From: JAKVKY01 sp964293585
Lineage (GTDB): Bacteria > Bacillota > Negativicutes > Acidaminococcales > Acidaminococcaceae
DNA: 64,000 nucleotides
Direction of reading: 5' to 3'
NCBI GenBank assembly: GCA_964293585.1
Contig: CAXYYS010000005.1
Location: 1 to 64,000 of the forward strand
Of this stretch, positions 16,885-25,117 are shown in pieces. The notes under the pieces were generated by a model, which made no database searches, was not told the DNA's origin, and was given only the letters and a program-made list of their open reading frames with translations. A program made the position numbers and the translations under genes. The first letter of the stretch is position 1, and each line of letters opens with the position of its first letter.

Positions 16885-18039
16885 TTGAAAAAACAAGTGA
16901 GCCTGTGGGTGACAGTCCTGGCCTGTCTGGTATGTATTGTCCTGACGGCGGGCGGTTTAGCCTGGGGCTTATATAAGCTGACCGGGAATAATTTCGGCGG
17001 GTTAAAATTCCTGCGGGCTTTATCCCTGGTCGAAGCCCATTACGAAGGTCAGTACGACAAAGATAAGCTTTTTGAGGGCGCCATCTCCGGGATGGTCAAG
17101 ACTCTGGATGATCCTTATTCCGTTTATCTGGACAAGGAAGCTTTTGCCAGCCTGAACGATACTACCGAAGGTTCGTTTGGCGGCGTAGGCATCGTCCTGG
17201 GCAAAAAGGATAAAGATTTTGTGGTGGTGGCACCGCTGGAGGGAACTCCTGGTGCTAAGGCCGGCATCAAGGCGGGAGAAAAGATCCGCAAGATTGACGG
17301 TAAAGATGTGGCCGGCCTGCAGCTGGAAGAAGTAGTAGGCAAGATCCGCGGAGAAAACGGCACTAAGGTGGAACTGACTCTGGAAGCTAAGGACGGTTCT
17401 ATCCGGAACGTGACCGTGGTCAGAGGTGAGATTAAGATTGAGTCCGTGGTGGGCAAGATGCTGCCGGGGACGAAGATTGGTTATATCCGGCTGGCGGTGT
17501 TCAACGACAATACCGGCGCTGATTTCTTAAAAGCGTACCAGAAACTGGAAAACGAAGGGATGCAGGCTACGGTCCTGGATTTGCGCCAGAATCCAGGCGG
17601 GCTTTTGAACGAAGCGGTGAAGGTGGCACGGGTCCTGGTTCCTAAAGGACCTATTGTTTCGGTAACTGATAAACAGGGACGTACGGTAACTCAGGAATCC
17701 CAGTTGCCGGCGCTTAAATATCCGCTGGCAGTTTTGGTGGATCATGGCAGTGCCAGCGCTTCGGAGATTGTGGCGGGCGCCATCCAGGATACTCACGCCG
17801 GCAAGCTTTTCGGCGTGACCACTTTTGGCAAGGGCGTGGTGCAGACTATTTACCGGATGGGAAATGCCACCGGCTTAAAATTAACCACGGCCAATTATTA
17901 TACGCCTTCCGGACGTTCTATCAACAAGGTGGGCATTAAGCCGGACGAAGTGGTGGAACTGAACGAGCAGACCAAGGATGACGAACAGTTAAAGGCTGCC
18001 GAAGCTTATTTAAAACAGGAACTGCAAAGCAAGCAGTAA
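16885..18039 (+). CDS. ctpA: C-terminal processing serine peptidase (S41)
   Basis: A 384-residue S41 peptidase with an N-terminal membrane anchor (about 6-28), a PDZ domain (about 95-170, motif GGVGIVLG), and the catalytic domain with Ser in DHGSASASEIVAGA and Lys in TFGKGVVQT. These enzymes trim C termini of envelope proteins and in several bacteria degrade murein hydrolases. Its place right behind the M23 gene suggests it controls that hydrolase; this is an inference. It starts with TTG 16885 behind GAGGAAG, and a strong terminator follows. Confidence 0.94.
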   Translation: MKKQVSLWVTVLACLVCIVLTAGGLAWGLYKLTGNNFGGLKFLRALSLVEAHYEGQYDKDKLFEGAISGMVKTLDDPYSVYLDKEAFASLNDTTEGSFGGVGIVLGKKDKDFVVVAPLEGTPGAKAGIKAGEKIRKIDGKDVAGLQLEEVVGKIRGENGTKVELTLEAKDGSIRNVTVVRGEIKIESVVGKMLPGTKIGYIRLAVFNDNTGADFLKAYQKLENEGMQATVLDLRQNPGGLLNEAVKVARVLVPKGPIVSVTDKQGRTVTQESQLPALKYPLAVLVDHGSASASEIVAGAIQDTHAGKLFGVTTFGKGVVQTIYRMGNATGLKLTTANYYTPSGRSINKVGIKPDEVVELNEQTKDDEQLKAAEAYLKQELQSKQ

Positions 18040-18064
18040 CAAGAGCAAGCCAAAAATGTAAAAC

Positions 18065-18094
18065 AAAAGCCAGGTTCGTGAGAACCTGGCTTTT
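18065..18094 (+). terminator. Intrinsic terminator after ctpA
   Basis: AAAAGCCAGGTTC pairs with GAACCTGGCTTTT around a GTGA loop, followed by T residues. It closes the csaB-ftsEX-ctpA block. Confidence 0.9.
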
Positions 18095-18213
18095 TATCGT
18101 CTTGGGAGTTTGTAGTTGCTGGTTGGCAAAAGGTGCAGCGCCGGTTCGTTGAAGACGGCGCCGGCCGGTTTTACTTTTCCCGGGATACTTGTACGCTCAT
18201 TCTGGTAGTGGCT

Positions 18214-20376
18214 TTATTTTTCCTGAGGTACCTGCTTTAAGCTTAAGCCGATGCGGTTGCGTTTTTCGTCGATGCTGATAATCATCGCGTCCACGATTTG
18301 TCCCACGCTGACCACATCCAAAGGATGCCGGAACCGTTTGTGAGTCAGTTCCGAGCGGTGTACCAGACCGCTGACCTTCAGGCCGATATCCACGAAGCAG
18401 CCAAAGTCTACCACGTTTTGCACGGTACCTTTGACGATGCTGCCAATTTTTAAATCGCTGAGTTTGGTAACTTTTTTACGGCTGAGCGGTGCGGGAGAAT
18501 CCTCACGGGGATCACGTCCCGGTTTGGCCAGAGCCTGCAGGATGTCTGTCACAGTAGGCAGACCTGCCTGGAGCTCGGCAGCCAGGGGAGCAGGGTCCGC
18601 CTTAGCGGCCAGCAGCTGTACGCCGGGAGCGGTACAGCTTTCTGCCTGGCAGCCCAGTTTTGTCAAAATGCTTTCGGTAAGCTTATAGCTTTCAGGATGG
18701 ACGGAAGTATTATCCAGGGGTTCCGTACCGTTCTGGATGCGCAAAAAGCCGGCGCATTGGGTAAAGGCGGCAGGCCCCAGACGGGGAACCTTAAGTAATT
18801 GCTTGCGGTTTTTAAAAGCGCCGTTCTCGTTACGGTAAGTGATGATATTTTTGGCTACCGTGCTGGAAACACCGGCCACATAACTGAGCAGGGCCGGAGA
18901 AGCGGTATTTAAATCTACGCCCACATGGTTAACGCAGGATTCTACCACCTGGCCCAGGGCTTCGCCCAGTTCTTTCTGGTTCACGTCGTGCTGGTACTGG
19001 CCCACGCCGATAGCTTTAGGTTCAATCTTGACCAGTTCCGCCAGGGGATCTTGAATCCGGCGGGCGATGGACACGGCGCCCCGCAGGGATACGTCCAGGT
19101 CCGGCAGTTCTTCCCGGGCCAGCTTGGAGGCGGAATATACTGAAGCTCCGGCTTCGCTGGCGATGACGTAGGAAATATTGAGCTTATATTTGGCAATCAG
19201 CTGCGCGGTAAATTCTTCCGTTTCGTAAGAAGCGGTGCCGTTGCCCATAGCTACCAGAGTGACGCCGTTATTCTTGACCAGCTTGATAAATTTTTGCTCG
19301 GCTTCGTCCTGCTGGTGCTGGCTGCCGGTTAAATATAAGGTGTCGATGGCCAGGACCTGGCCCTGGGGATTGACTACGGCAGCTTTACAACCGGTACGGT
19401 AGCCGGGGTCCAGTCCTAAAACGGTATGGCCGCCAATCGGCTGCTGTAAAAGCAGCTGCCGCAGGTTGGCGCTGAAAACGCTGATGGCTTGCTTTTCCGC
19501 CTTAGCGGTCAGCTCGCTGCGAATTTCCCTTTCCAGGGACGGGAAGATGAGACGTTTATAGGCATCGGCTACAGCGGTAGTATACATCTCGGTGTAAGCC
19601 GTATGGGGATTAATCCTTAAAAAACTGTGCAGCCGTTCCAGGATACTGTCCGTATCGCTGTTCAAGCTGAGCTTTAAACATTTTAAGCTTTCTCCCCGGT
19701 TTAAGGCCAGGATACGGTGGGGGGGAATCTGGCGTACCGGTTCGCTGTATTCCTTGTACATTAAAAAATCTTTGCCGGTATTTTCGTCAACGGCCAGTTC
19801 GGAAGCCAGTACCGCTTCTTTCCAGAGGATGCGGCGTAAAAATTCCCGGACCTCGGCCCGGTCAGAAACAGTTTCGGCTACGATATCCATGGCACCCTGC
19901 CAGGCTTCCTCCACAGAATTCACGCCTTTTTCCGGATCGACGGCCATGGCGGCCAGTTTCTCCAAAGGCAGGGAAGGCTCCGTCTGAGCCAGGATTAAAT
20001 CTGCCAGTGAGGCCAGACCTTTTTCACGGGCAATCTGGGCCCGGGTCCGCTTCTTGGGTTTGTAGGGCAGATAGAGATCTTCCAGCTCCTGCATTTTGGT
20101 AGCCGCATGCAGTTTCTGCTCCAGCTCCGGCGTCAGTTTTTCCTGCTCCTTGATGGAAGCCAGGATCTCTTCCCGGCGGGCATCCAGGTTGCGCAGATAT
20201 TTGGCGCGCTCCTCGATGGTACGTATCTGCTCCTCATCCAGGGAGCCGGTCATTTCCTTGCGGTAGCGGGCTACGAAAGGTACCGTGTTGCCGCTGTCTA
20301 AAAGTTCCAGGGTGGCGGCGGCCTGCGCCGGTTTAATGTGTAATTCTGCCGCCAGGATGGCGCTTAAGTTTTCCAT
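18214..20376 (-). CDS. tex: Tex family S1 RNA-binding transcription accessory protein
   Basis: A 720-residue Tex/Spt6-like nucleic-acid-binding protein. The order is an N-terminal helical Tex domain, a YqgF-like RNase H fold near the middle (with GLDPGYRTGCK), helix-hairpin-helix units (VDLNTASPALLSYVAGVS), and a C-terminal S1 domain in about the last 75 residues (GSIVKGTVQNVVDFGCFV). It is thought to assist transcription, but its precise role is unsettled. GGAGGAA precedes the start. The gene stands alone. Confidence 0.95.
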   Translation of the reverse strand: MENLSAILAAELHIKPAQAAATLELLDSGNTVPFVARYRKEMTGSLDEEQIRTIEERAKYLRNLDARREEILASIKEQEKLTPELEQKLHAATKMQELEDLYLPYKPKKRTRAQIAREKGLASLADLILAQTEPSLPLEKLAAMAVDPEKGVNSVEEAWQGAMDIVAETVSDRAEVREFLRRILWKEAVLASELAVDENTGKDFLMYKEYSEPVRQIPPHRILALNRGESLKCLKLSLNSDTDSILERLHSFLRINPHTAYTEMYTTAVADAYKRLIFPSLEREIRSELTAKAEKQAISVFSANLRQLLLQQPIGGHTVLGLDPGYRTGCKAAVVNPQGQVLAIDTLYLTGSQHQQDEAEQKFIKLVKNNGVTLVAMGNGTASYETEEFTAQLIAKYKLNISYVIASEAGASVYSASKLAREELPDLDVSLRGAVSIARRIQDPLAELVKIEPKAIGVGQYQHDVNQKELGEALGQVVESCVNHVGVDLNTASPALLSYVAGVSSTVAKNIITYRNENGAFKNRKQLLKVPRLGPAAFTQCAGFLRIQNGTEPLDNTSVHPESYKLTESILTKLGCQAESCTAPGVQLLAAKADPAPLAAELQAGLPTVTDILQALAKPGRDPREDSPAPLSRKKVTKLSDLKIGSIVKGTVQNVVDFGCFVDIGLKVSGLVHRSELTHKRFRHPLDVVSVGQIVDAMIISIDEKRNRIGLSLKQVPQEK

Positions 20377-20512
20377 AAGTTAAGATTCCTCCGTGAGTAT
20401 TTGCTGTAAGATAAAGGGCAGTTAAGGTTAACTTTCCTGCGCTGGCTGCAACAAAAGGCTGCAGCCGGAAGTAATAATCTTTAAGGGATAAGTATGCACG
20501 GCAAGCTGGGGC

Positions 20513-21409
20513 TCATACCCCGGTGCCGTCAAACTTGGGAATGAAATCACCGCTGGCGGCTTCTTCTTCCTGGACAAAACCGTCCTCGATGCCGCTGGCA
20601 AATAAATACGCTTCCATCTCCTGATATTCTTCCGGGGTCAGCTTGCGGTTAATTTCCGGGTACTTGGCGGCATTGCCGCAGGGAACATACTGATGCATCA
20701 GGCTGAACATGACCTGGCCGGGTTTAAAAGTTTGGGCCACCCAGTCGATGACCCGTTTGCTGTTTTCCAGCTGGCCGGGCAGGATCAGATGCCGGATGAC
20801 GACGCCGCTTTCCAGGAGACCGTCCGCATTGAGCTTGTACGGACCGGTCTGCCGGTACATTTCCCGGATGGCTTCGGTAGCTACCCGGAAGTAGAACGGC
20901 GCGTTGCTGTATTTAACGGATAGGACGTCATCGCTGTATTTTAGATCAGGTAAATAAATCTGTACCTTGCCTTGAAACTTGCGCAGGGTATCCACTGCGT
21001 CAAAACCGCTGGAATTATAAACTACCGGTACCGGCAAAGGTTTTTCCAGACTTTTTAAGATGGCTGCCGCAAAGTGGGTGGGTGTTACCAGGTTAATATT
21101 ATGAGCCCCCTGGGCAATCAGTTCCTGGTAAATTTCCTGGAGCCGGGCCACAGAAATTTCTTTGCCGTGGTCCAGGCAGCTTATTTCGTAGTTCTGGCAA
21201 AAACAGCAGTGCAGGTTACAGCCGCTAAAAAAAACGGCGCCGCTGCCTTTCGTGCCGCTGATCACGGGTTCTTCCCACAGATGCAGGGCGGCCCGGGCCA
21301 CGATGGGCAGCATACCGCAATGGCAGGAACCGTATGAACCGCCGGGAGTATGGATACTTTCAGAGCGCTCCACACCACAGCGGTGCGGGCACACATAACA
21401 TTCAGTCAT
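20513..21409 (-). CDS. PflX-like radical SAM protein
   Basis: A 298-residue radical SAM enzyme. The 4Fe-4S cluster motif CNLHCCFC fits the CX3CX2C rule, and an extra Cys-rich N terminus (CYVCPHRCGV) is typical of the PflX/COG1313 group often annotated as pyruvate-formate-lyase-activating-like. The true substrate of that group is unknown. I place the start at 21409 because AAAGGA lies just upstream; an extension of 16 residues is possible but has no ribosome site. It runs divergently from the ZTP-riboswitch-controlled gene. Confidence 0.88.
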   Translation of the reverse strand: MTECYVCPHRCGVERSESIHTPGGSYGSCHCGMLPIVARAALHLWEEPVISGTKGSGAVFFSGCNLHCCFCQNYEISCLDHGKEISVARLQEIYQELIAQGAHNINLVTPTHFAAAILKSLEKPLPVPVVYNSSGFDAVDTLRKFQGKVQIYLPDLKYSDDVLSVKYSNAPFYFRVATEAIREMYRQTGPYKLNADGLLESGVVIRHLILPGQLENSKRVIDWVAQTFKPGQVMFSLMHQYVPCGNAAKYPEINRKLTPEEYQEMEAYLFASGIEDGFVQEEEAASGDFIPKFDGTGV

Positions 21410-21467
21410 GATAATTTTCCTTTCTGGGATTTGCATACCGTTACTATTGTAACACACCGGTCCTTTG

Positions 21468-21497
21468 TTGACAAAGCCGCGCGGCGCACGCTATAAT
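21468..21497 (+). promoter_or_regulatory. Promoter of the ZTP riboswitch / AICAR transformylase gene
   Basis: TTGACA at 21468-21473 and TATAAT at 21492-21497 both match consensus perfectly, with an 18-nt spacer. Transcription would start about 21504, just before the aptamer. Confidence 0.85.
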
Positions 21498-21506
21498 AAT
21501 ACTATA

Positions 21507-21573
21507 GGTCATGTGACTGACGGAAGTGGATTTACCACACGGAGCATGGCCGGAGGAGCCGACCGTCTGGGCA
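21507..21573 (+). ncRNA. ZTP (pfl) riboswitch aptamer
   Basis: GGTCATG 21507-21513 pairs with CATGGCC 21545-21551 as the outer stem, and GTGG/CCAC (21526-21538) form the small hairpin. The 3' part carries the conserved GCCGACCGTCTGGGC, whose CCGTC (21563-21567) pairs back with GACGG at 21519-21523 as a pseudoknot. The sequence closely matches the ZTP class, which senses ZMP/ZTP, the AICAR-based signal of folate shortage. The downstream gene uses AICAR as substrate, which supports the call. Confidence 0.92.
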
Positions 21574-21604
21574 CAAGCACCCGGAGTGTCGGTGTTTTTA
21601 TTTT
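21559..21604 (+). terminator. Riboswitch-controlled intrinsic terminator
   Basis: CCGAC 21559-21563 pairs with GTCGG 21588-21592, and TCTGGG pairs with CCCGGA inside; a T-rich run follows. The 5' arm reuses the conserved pseudoknot strand of the ZTP aptamer, so ligand binding should prevent the hairpin and allow transcription. Confidence 0.85.
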
Positions 21605-21619
21605 AAGGAGGTCGGAAAA

Positions 21620-22795
21620 GTGAAAGAATTAGCTTTAAAGTATGGCTGCAATCCGAACCAGGCTCAGGCCAAGGTTTTCATGAAAGACGGCAGCGACCTG
21701 CCTATCACGGTTTTAAACGGTCGTCCCGGTTATATTAATTTGCTGGATGCTTTGAACAGCTACCAGCTGGTCAAGGAATTACAAGCGGCTGCGGGCAAGG
21801 TGGCAGCAGCTTCTTTTAAACACGTGAGCCCGGCCGGAGCGGCTGTAGCTACGGCGATGAGTGAGACTTCAAAAAAGATTTACTATGTGGATGACCTGGA
21901 ATTGTCCCCGTTAGCGTGTGCGTATGCCTGTGCCCGCGGCGCGGACCGGATGAGTTCTTACGGTGATTTCGTAGCTTTGTCCGCTACCTGCGACAAAGAA
22001 ACGGCTACCCTCTTAAAAAGAGAAGTATCGGACGGCATCATCGCTCCCGGTTATACGGAAGAAGCCCTGGCCATCCTGAAGAGCAAACGTAAGGGCAGCT
22101 ACTGTGTGCTGCAGATTGATCCTGCGTATGTGCCTAATCCTGTGGAAACAAAGGAAGTTTACGGCGTGACTTTCCAGCAGGAGCGCAATAACGCCCAGAT
22201 TACCCTGGACCTGCTTAAGAACCGGCCGACCCGCAATAAGGAAATTCCGGAGGCGGCCGCAATGGATCTTTTGATTTCCCTGATCGTCTTAAAATATACT
22301 CAGTCCAATTCGGTCTGCTACGTAAAAGACGGCATGACCATCGGCGTGGGCGCCGGCCAGCAAAGCCGCGTGCATTGCACCCGCCTGGCAGGCAACAAGG
22401 CTGATAACTGGTGGTTGCGTCAGCATCCCCAGGTACTGGCGCTGCCCTTTAAAGACAGCATCCGCCGTCCGGACCGGGACAACACCATCGATGTCTACAT
22501 TTCTGATGATTATGAAGACGTTTTGGCCGAAGGCACCTGGCAGCAGTTCTTTACTACCAAGCCGGCGCCGCTGACGAAAGCGGACAAAAAAGCCTGGCTG
22601 CAAAAGTTACACGGGGTAGCCTTGGGCAGCGATGCCTTCTTCCCCTTTGGCGATAACATTGAGAGGGCGCACCGCAGCGGTGTGGATTATATTGCCCAGG
22701 CCGGCGGTTCTATCCGTGATGATAATGTCATCGAGACCTGCGATAAATACAACATTGCCATGGCCATGACGGGACTCAGGCTGTTCCATCATTGA
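21620..22795 (+). CDS. Stand-alone AICAR transformylase (PurH-like, no cyclohydrolase domain)
   Basis: A 391-residue protein equivalent to the transformylase half of PurH. It formylates AICAR with 10-formyltetrahydrofolate to FAICAR, the penultimate step of purine synthesis. The catalytic Lys-His pair is in FKHVSPAGAA, and the ligand-binding DNTIDVYISDDY and SDAFFPFGDNIERA are present. The usual ~200-residue IMP cyclohydrolase domain is absent, so ring closure must be done by another enzyme outside this window. The GTG start at 21620 has AAGGAGGT 7 nt upstream. Expression should rise when ZMP/ZTP accumulates. Confidence 0.92.
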   Translation: MKELALKYGCNPNQAQAKVFMKDGSDLPITVLNGRPGYINLLDALNSYQLVKELQAAAGKVAAASFKHVSPAGAAVATAMSETSKKIYYVDDLELSPLACAYACARGADRMSSYGDFVALSATCDKETATLLKREVSDGIIAPGYTEEALAILKSKRKGSYCVLQIDPAYVPNPVETKEVYGVTFQQERNNAQITLDLLKNRPTRNKEIPEAAAMDLLISLIVLKYTQSNSVCYVKDGMTIGVGAGQQSRVHCTRLAGNKADNWWLRQHPQVLALPFKDSIRRPDRDNTIDVYISDDYEDVLAEGTWQQFFTTKPAPLTKADKKAWLQKLHGVALGSDAFFPFGDNIERAHRSGVDYIAQAGGSIRDDNVIETCDKYNIAMAMTGLRLFHH

Positions 22796-22839
22796 TTAAA
22801 AAATGAAAAAGTAGAAGTACGCAAATAGTTAGTAATAAC

Positions 22840-22875
22840 AAGACATCCCTTGCTTAGCGGCAGGGGATGTCTTTT
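22840..22875. terminator. Bidirectional intrinsic terminator
   Basis: AAGACATCCC at 22840-22849 pairs with GGGATGTCTT at 22864-22873, with T residues following. It separates the convergent AICAR transformylase and transglycosylase genes. Confidence 0.85.
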
Positions 22876-22887
22876 ATGTTATCTTCT

Positions 22888-23802
22888 TTATTTATCGGTA
22901 AAGCTCAAGAATTTGCCATCTTTCAAAGTTACACCGGCGAACCTGGCTTTTTCCGCTTCCGCCTTGCCCACCAAGTTGTATTTTTCCATGCTGGACAGTA
23001 CTAGACGCATACGTTTGGCACAGCCGGCCGGATTCTTAAACGGATTGAGGGCGCTGGGGGCATAGGGCATGGCTGCCAGCATGCAGCTTTCACCCAGGCC
23101 TAAACTTTTGGGCGCCTTGTTAAAATACATCTGAGAGGCTTCTTTAATTCCGTACGCTCCGGCGCCTAAATAAGTGGTGTTCAGATACAGTTCCAGGATT
23201 TCCTGCTTGGTGTAGCGGTGCTCAATCAGGAAGGCGATGGTGGCTTCTTCCGCTTTGCGGGACAGGCTTTGTTCGTCGCTCAGGAATAAGTTTTTGACCA
23301 GCTGCTGGGTGAGGGTGCTGCCGCCTTCCACAATCTCGCCGGCGGTGGCATTAACCAGCAGGGCCCTAAAAATACTGCTCACATCCAGGGCGCCGTGGTT
23401 ATAAAAATCGTGATCTTCGATAGCCAAAAGCGCGTCCTGGGTCTGCTTGGGAATCTGGGCCAGAGGCACCCAGTTGGGGGCACGTCTTTTGGCGGCGATG
23501 GTCTGGTCGATGTACATGACGGTATGAATCTTTTCCATTACCGTGGTGGCGCCGGTCTGCACCGTCTTGCCGACTTCCCGGCCTGTTTCCGCTACCGCGC
23601 CTGCCTTCTGCGGCAAATCAGAGGGCAGCTTTTGTTTCAGGGCGTCGGTCTGTTTGCTGAGCGCGCCGGGAACTTTTAAACCCGGGGCCGGCTGGGGACC
23701 TACAAAATAAATATAGCCTGCATAAGCTGCTACCAGGAGTAGCAGGATCAGGATGATCTTACCTAGAAAATGATGTTTTTTGGAAGCTGAATTTCTGCGC
23801 AT
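22888..23802 (-). CDS. mtgA: Monofunctional peptidoglycan glycosyltransferase (GT51)
   Basis: A 304-residue enzyme that polymerises lipid II into glycan strands on the outer face of the inner membrane. It has one N-terminal membrane anchor (about residues 13-34), a variable spacer, then the GT51 domain with the catalytic Glu in EDHDFYNHG, the GGSTLTQQLVKN motif, RKAEE, and LYLNTTYLGAGAYG. No transpeptidase domain follows, so it resembles MtgA rather than a bifunctional penicillin-binding protein. GAGGTAA precedes the start. Confidence 0.92.
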   Translation of the reverse strand: MRRNSASKKHHFLGKIILILLLLVAAYAGYIYFVGPQPAPGLKVPGALSKQTDALKQKLPSDLPQKAGAVAETGREVGKTVQTGATTVMEKIHTVMYIDQTIAAKRRAPNWVPLAQIPKQTQDALLAIEDHDFYNHGALDVSSIFRALLVNATAGEIVEGGSTLTQQLVKNLFLSDEQSLSRKAEEATIAFLIEHRYTKQEILELYLNTTYLGAGAYGIKEASQMYFNKAPKSLGLGESCMLAAMPYAPSALNPFKNPAGCAKRMRLVLSSMEKYNLVGKAEAEKARFAGVTLKDGKFLSFTDK

Positions 23803-23914
23803 ATTTACCTCGTACGGCTTTGCTGCCGTCGCATTTCCCTTCTTATTTTACCAAGAAATAGCAGTTTTGGAAAGATGTGTTACAAAGGAGACGGTTTTGG
23901 TCAAAAATTTTGCT

Positions 23915-23942
23915 TTGCAAGCAGCCGCTTTGGGTGTACAAT
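23915..23942 (+). promoter_or_regulatory. Candidate promoter of the arginine operon
   Basis: TTGCAA at 23915-23920 and TACAAT at 23937-23942 are 16 nt apart. A second -10-like TATAAT lies at 24026-24031, closer to argC but without a good -35, so the start point is uncertain. Confidence 0.45.
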
Positions 23943-24023
23943 ACTCACATACAAAATATATTTTTACCCCGTGGGGCAGGTACTGGCGCCTAAGTTTGCG
24001 GGGACGGGTCCATGTTTTTTCGG

Positions 24024-24038
24024 TGTATAATTATGAAA
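24024..24038 (+). promoter_or_regulatory. Possible ArgR operator (ARG box)
   Basis: TGTATAATTATGAAA resembles the imperfect palindrome of ARG boxes (TGAATwwwwATTCA) at about 11 of 14 positions, and covers a -10-like TATAAT just before argC. No argR gene is in the window, so this is only a candidate. Confidence 0.35.
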
Positions 24039-24056
24039 GTCTAAAGGAGGATGAAG

Positions 24057-25091
24057 ATGAAGGCAAGCGTCATTGGAGCAACAGGTTATGCAGGTGCGGA
24101 ACTGCTCCGGCTGTTAACAGGCCATCCGCAGGTGGAGATAGCCTACATTACTTCGGAAAGCAGCGCGGGGGAAAAGATTACCGCCCTGTATCCCCATTTA
24201 AAAGATCACGTGGAGATGGAACTGGCCAGCCTGGCAGACCTGGACAAGGTTGCTGCGGCCAGCGATGTTATCTTTGCGGCGCTGCCACAGGGGCACGCCA
24301 TGAAGATTGGCAAGGCTCTGCGCGGTAAAAAAGTTAAATTTATCGACCTGAGTGCTGATTACAGGTTCAAAGATATCAGCGTTTATGAAAAATGGTACAA
24401 GATTAAGCACGAAGATCCTGAGACGAAGGCTGTCTATGGTTTGACGGAATTATACCGTGACCAGGTGAAGACAGCGCAGATTGTGGCTAATCCTGGCTGT
24501 TATACTACCACCAGCATCATGGCCCTGGTACCGCTCTTTAAGGCAGGGCTGATTGAGACGGAAGGCATCGTTACCGATCCCGCCAGCGGTACTACCGGCG
24601 CCGGCCGTAGTTTGAAGCTGGGCAGCCTGTACTGTGAGGTTAACGAGAATTATAAAGCATACGGTGTGGCTACACACCGCCATACGCCGGAGATAGAACA
24701 GGTTTACAGCGAGTTTGCCGGGAAACCGGTAGTACTGCAATTTACGCCGCATCTGCTGCCCCTGGACCGGGGCATCCTGGCAACCTGTTACGCCATGTTG
24801 AAACCGGGTGTGACTGCGTCCCAGGTGAATGCTGCTTTCCAGGATTTGTACGGCAAAGAATATTTTGTCCGTCTGCGTGGTCAGGGTGCCTGTCCGGAGC
24901 TGAAAAATGTACGGGCTTCAAATTTTGTGGACCTGGGCTGGCAGCTGGATGCACGTACGGGCCGGGTTATCGTTATGAGTTGCCTGGACAACCTGGTCAA
25001 GGGTGCTGCCGGACAAGCGGTGCAAAATATGAATGTGCTTTTTGGCCTGCCTGAAAATACAGGCTTGCAACAATTACCGGTTTATCCGTGA
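24057..25091 (+). CDS. argC: N-acetyl-gamma-glutamyl-phosphate reductase
   Basis: A 344-residue enzyme that reduces N-acetylglutamyl phosphate to the semialdehyde with NADPH. The N-terminal nucleotide-binding motif is GATGYAGAELLRLL, the catalytic Cys is in VANPGCYTT, and the catalytic His in ATHRHTPE. I choose ATG 24057 rather than 24051, because AAAGGAGG (24043-24050) touches the earlier codon but lies 6 nt before the later one. It opens an uninterrupted arginine operon, argC-J-B-D-F-G-H. Confidence 0.96.
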   Translation: MKASVIGATGYAGAELLRLLTGHPQVEIAYITSESSAGEKITALYPHLKDHVEMELASLADLDKVAAASDVIFAALPQGHAMKIGKALRGKKVKFIDLSADYRFKDISVYEKWYKIKHEDPETKAVYGLTELYRDQVKTAQIVANPGCYTTTSIMALVPLFKAGLIETEGIVTDPASGTTGAGRSLKLGSLYCEVNENYKAYGVATHRHTPEIEQVYSEFAGKPVVLQFTPHLLPLDRGILATCYAMLKPGVTASQVNAAFQDLYGKEYFVRLRGQGACPELKNVRASNFVDLGWQLDARTGRVIVMSCLDNLVKGAAGQAVQNMNVLFGLPENTGLQQLPVYP

Positions 25092-25117
25092 GAAAAAATT
25101 TTGAGGAGGTCTGGCTG

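Noticed and set aside
23780..24328. A 182-codon plus-strand frame from the transglycosylase start into argC
   Set aside because: It lies in the arginine promoter region and out of frame with argC, has no ribosome site, and its product resembles no family.
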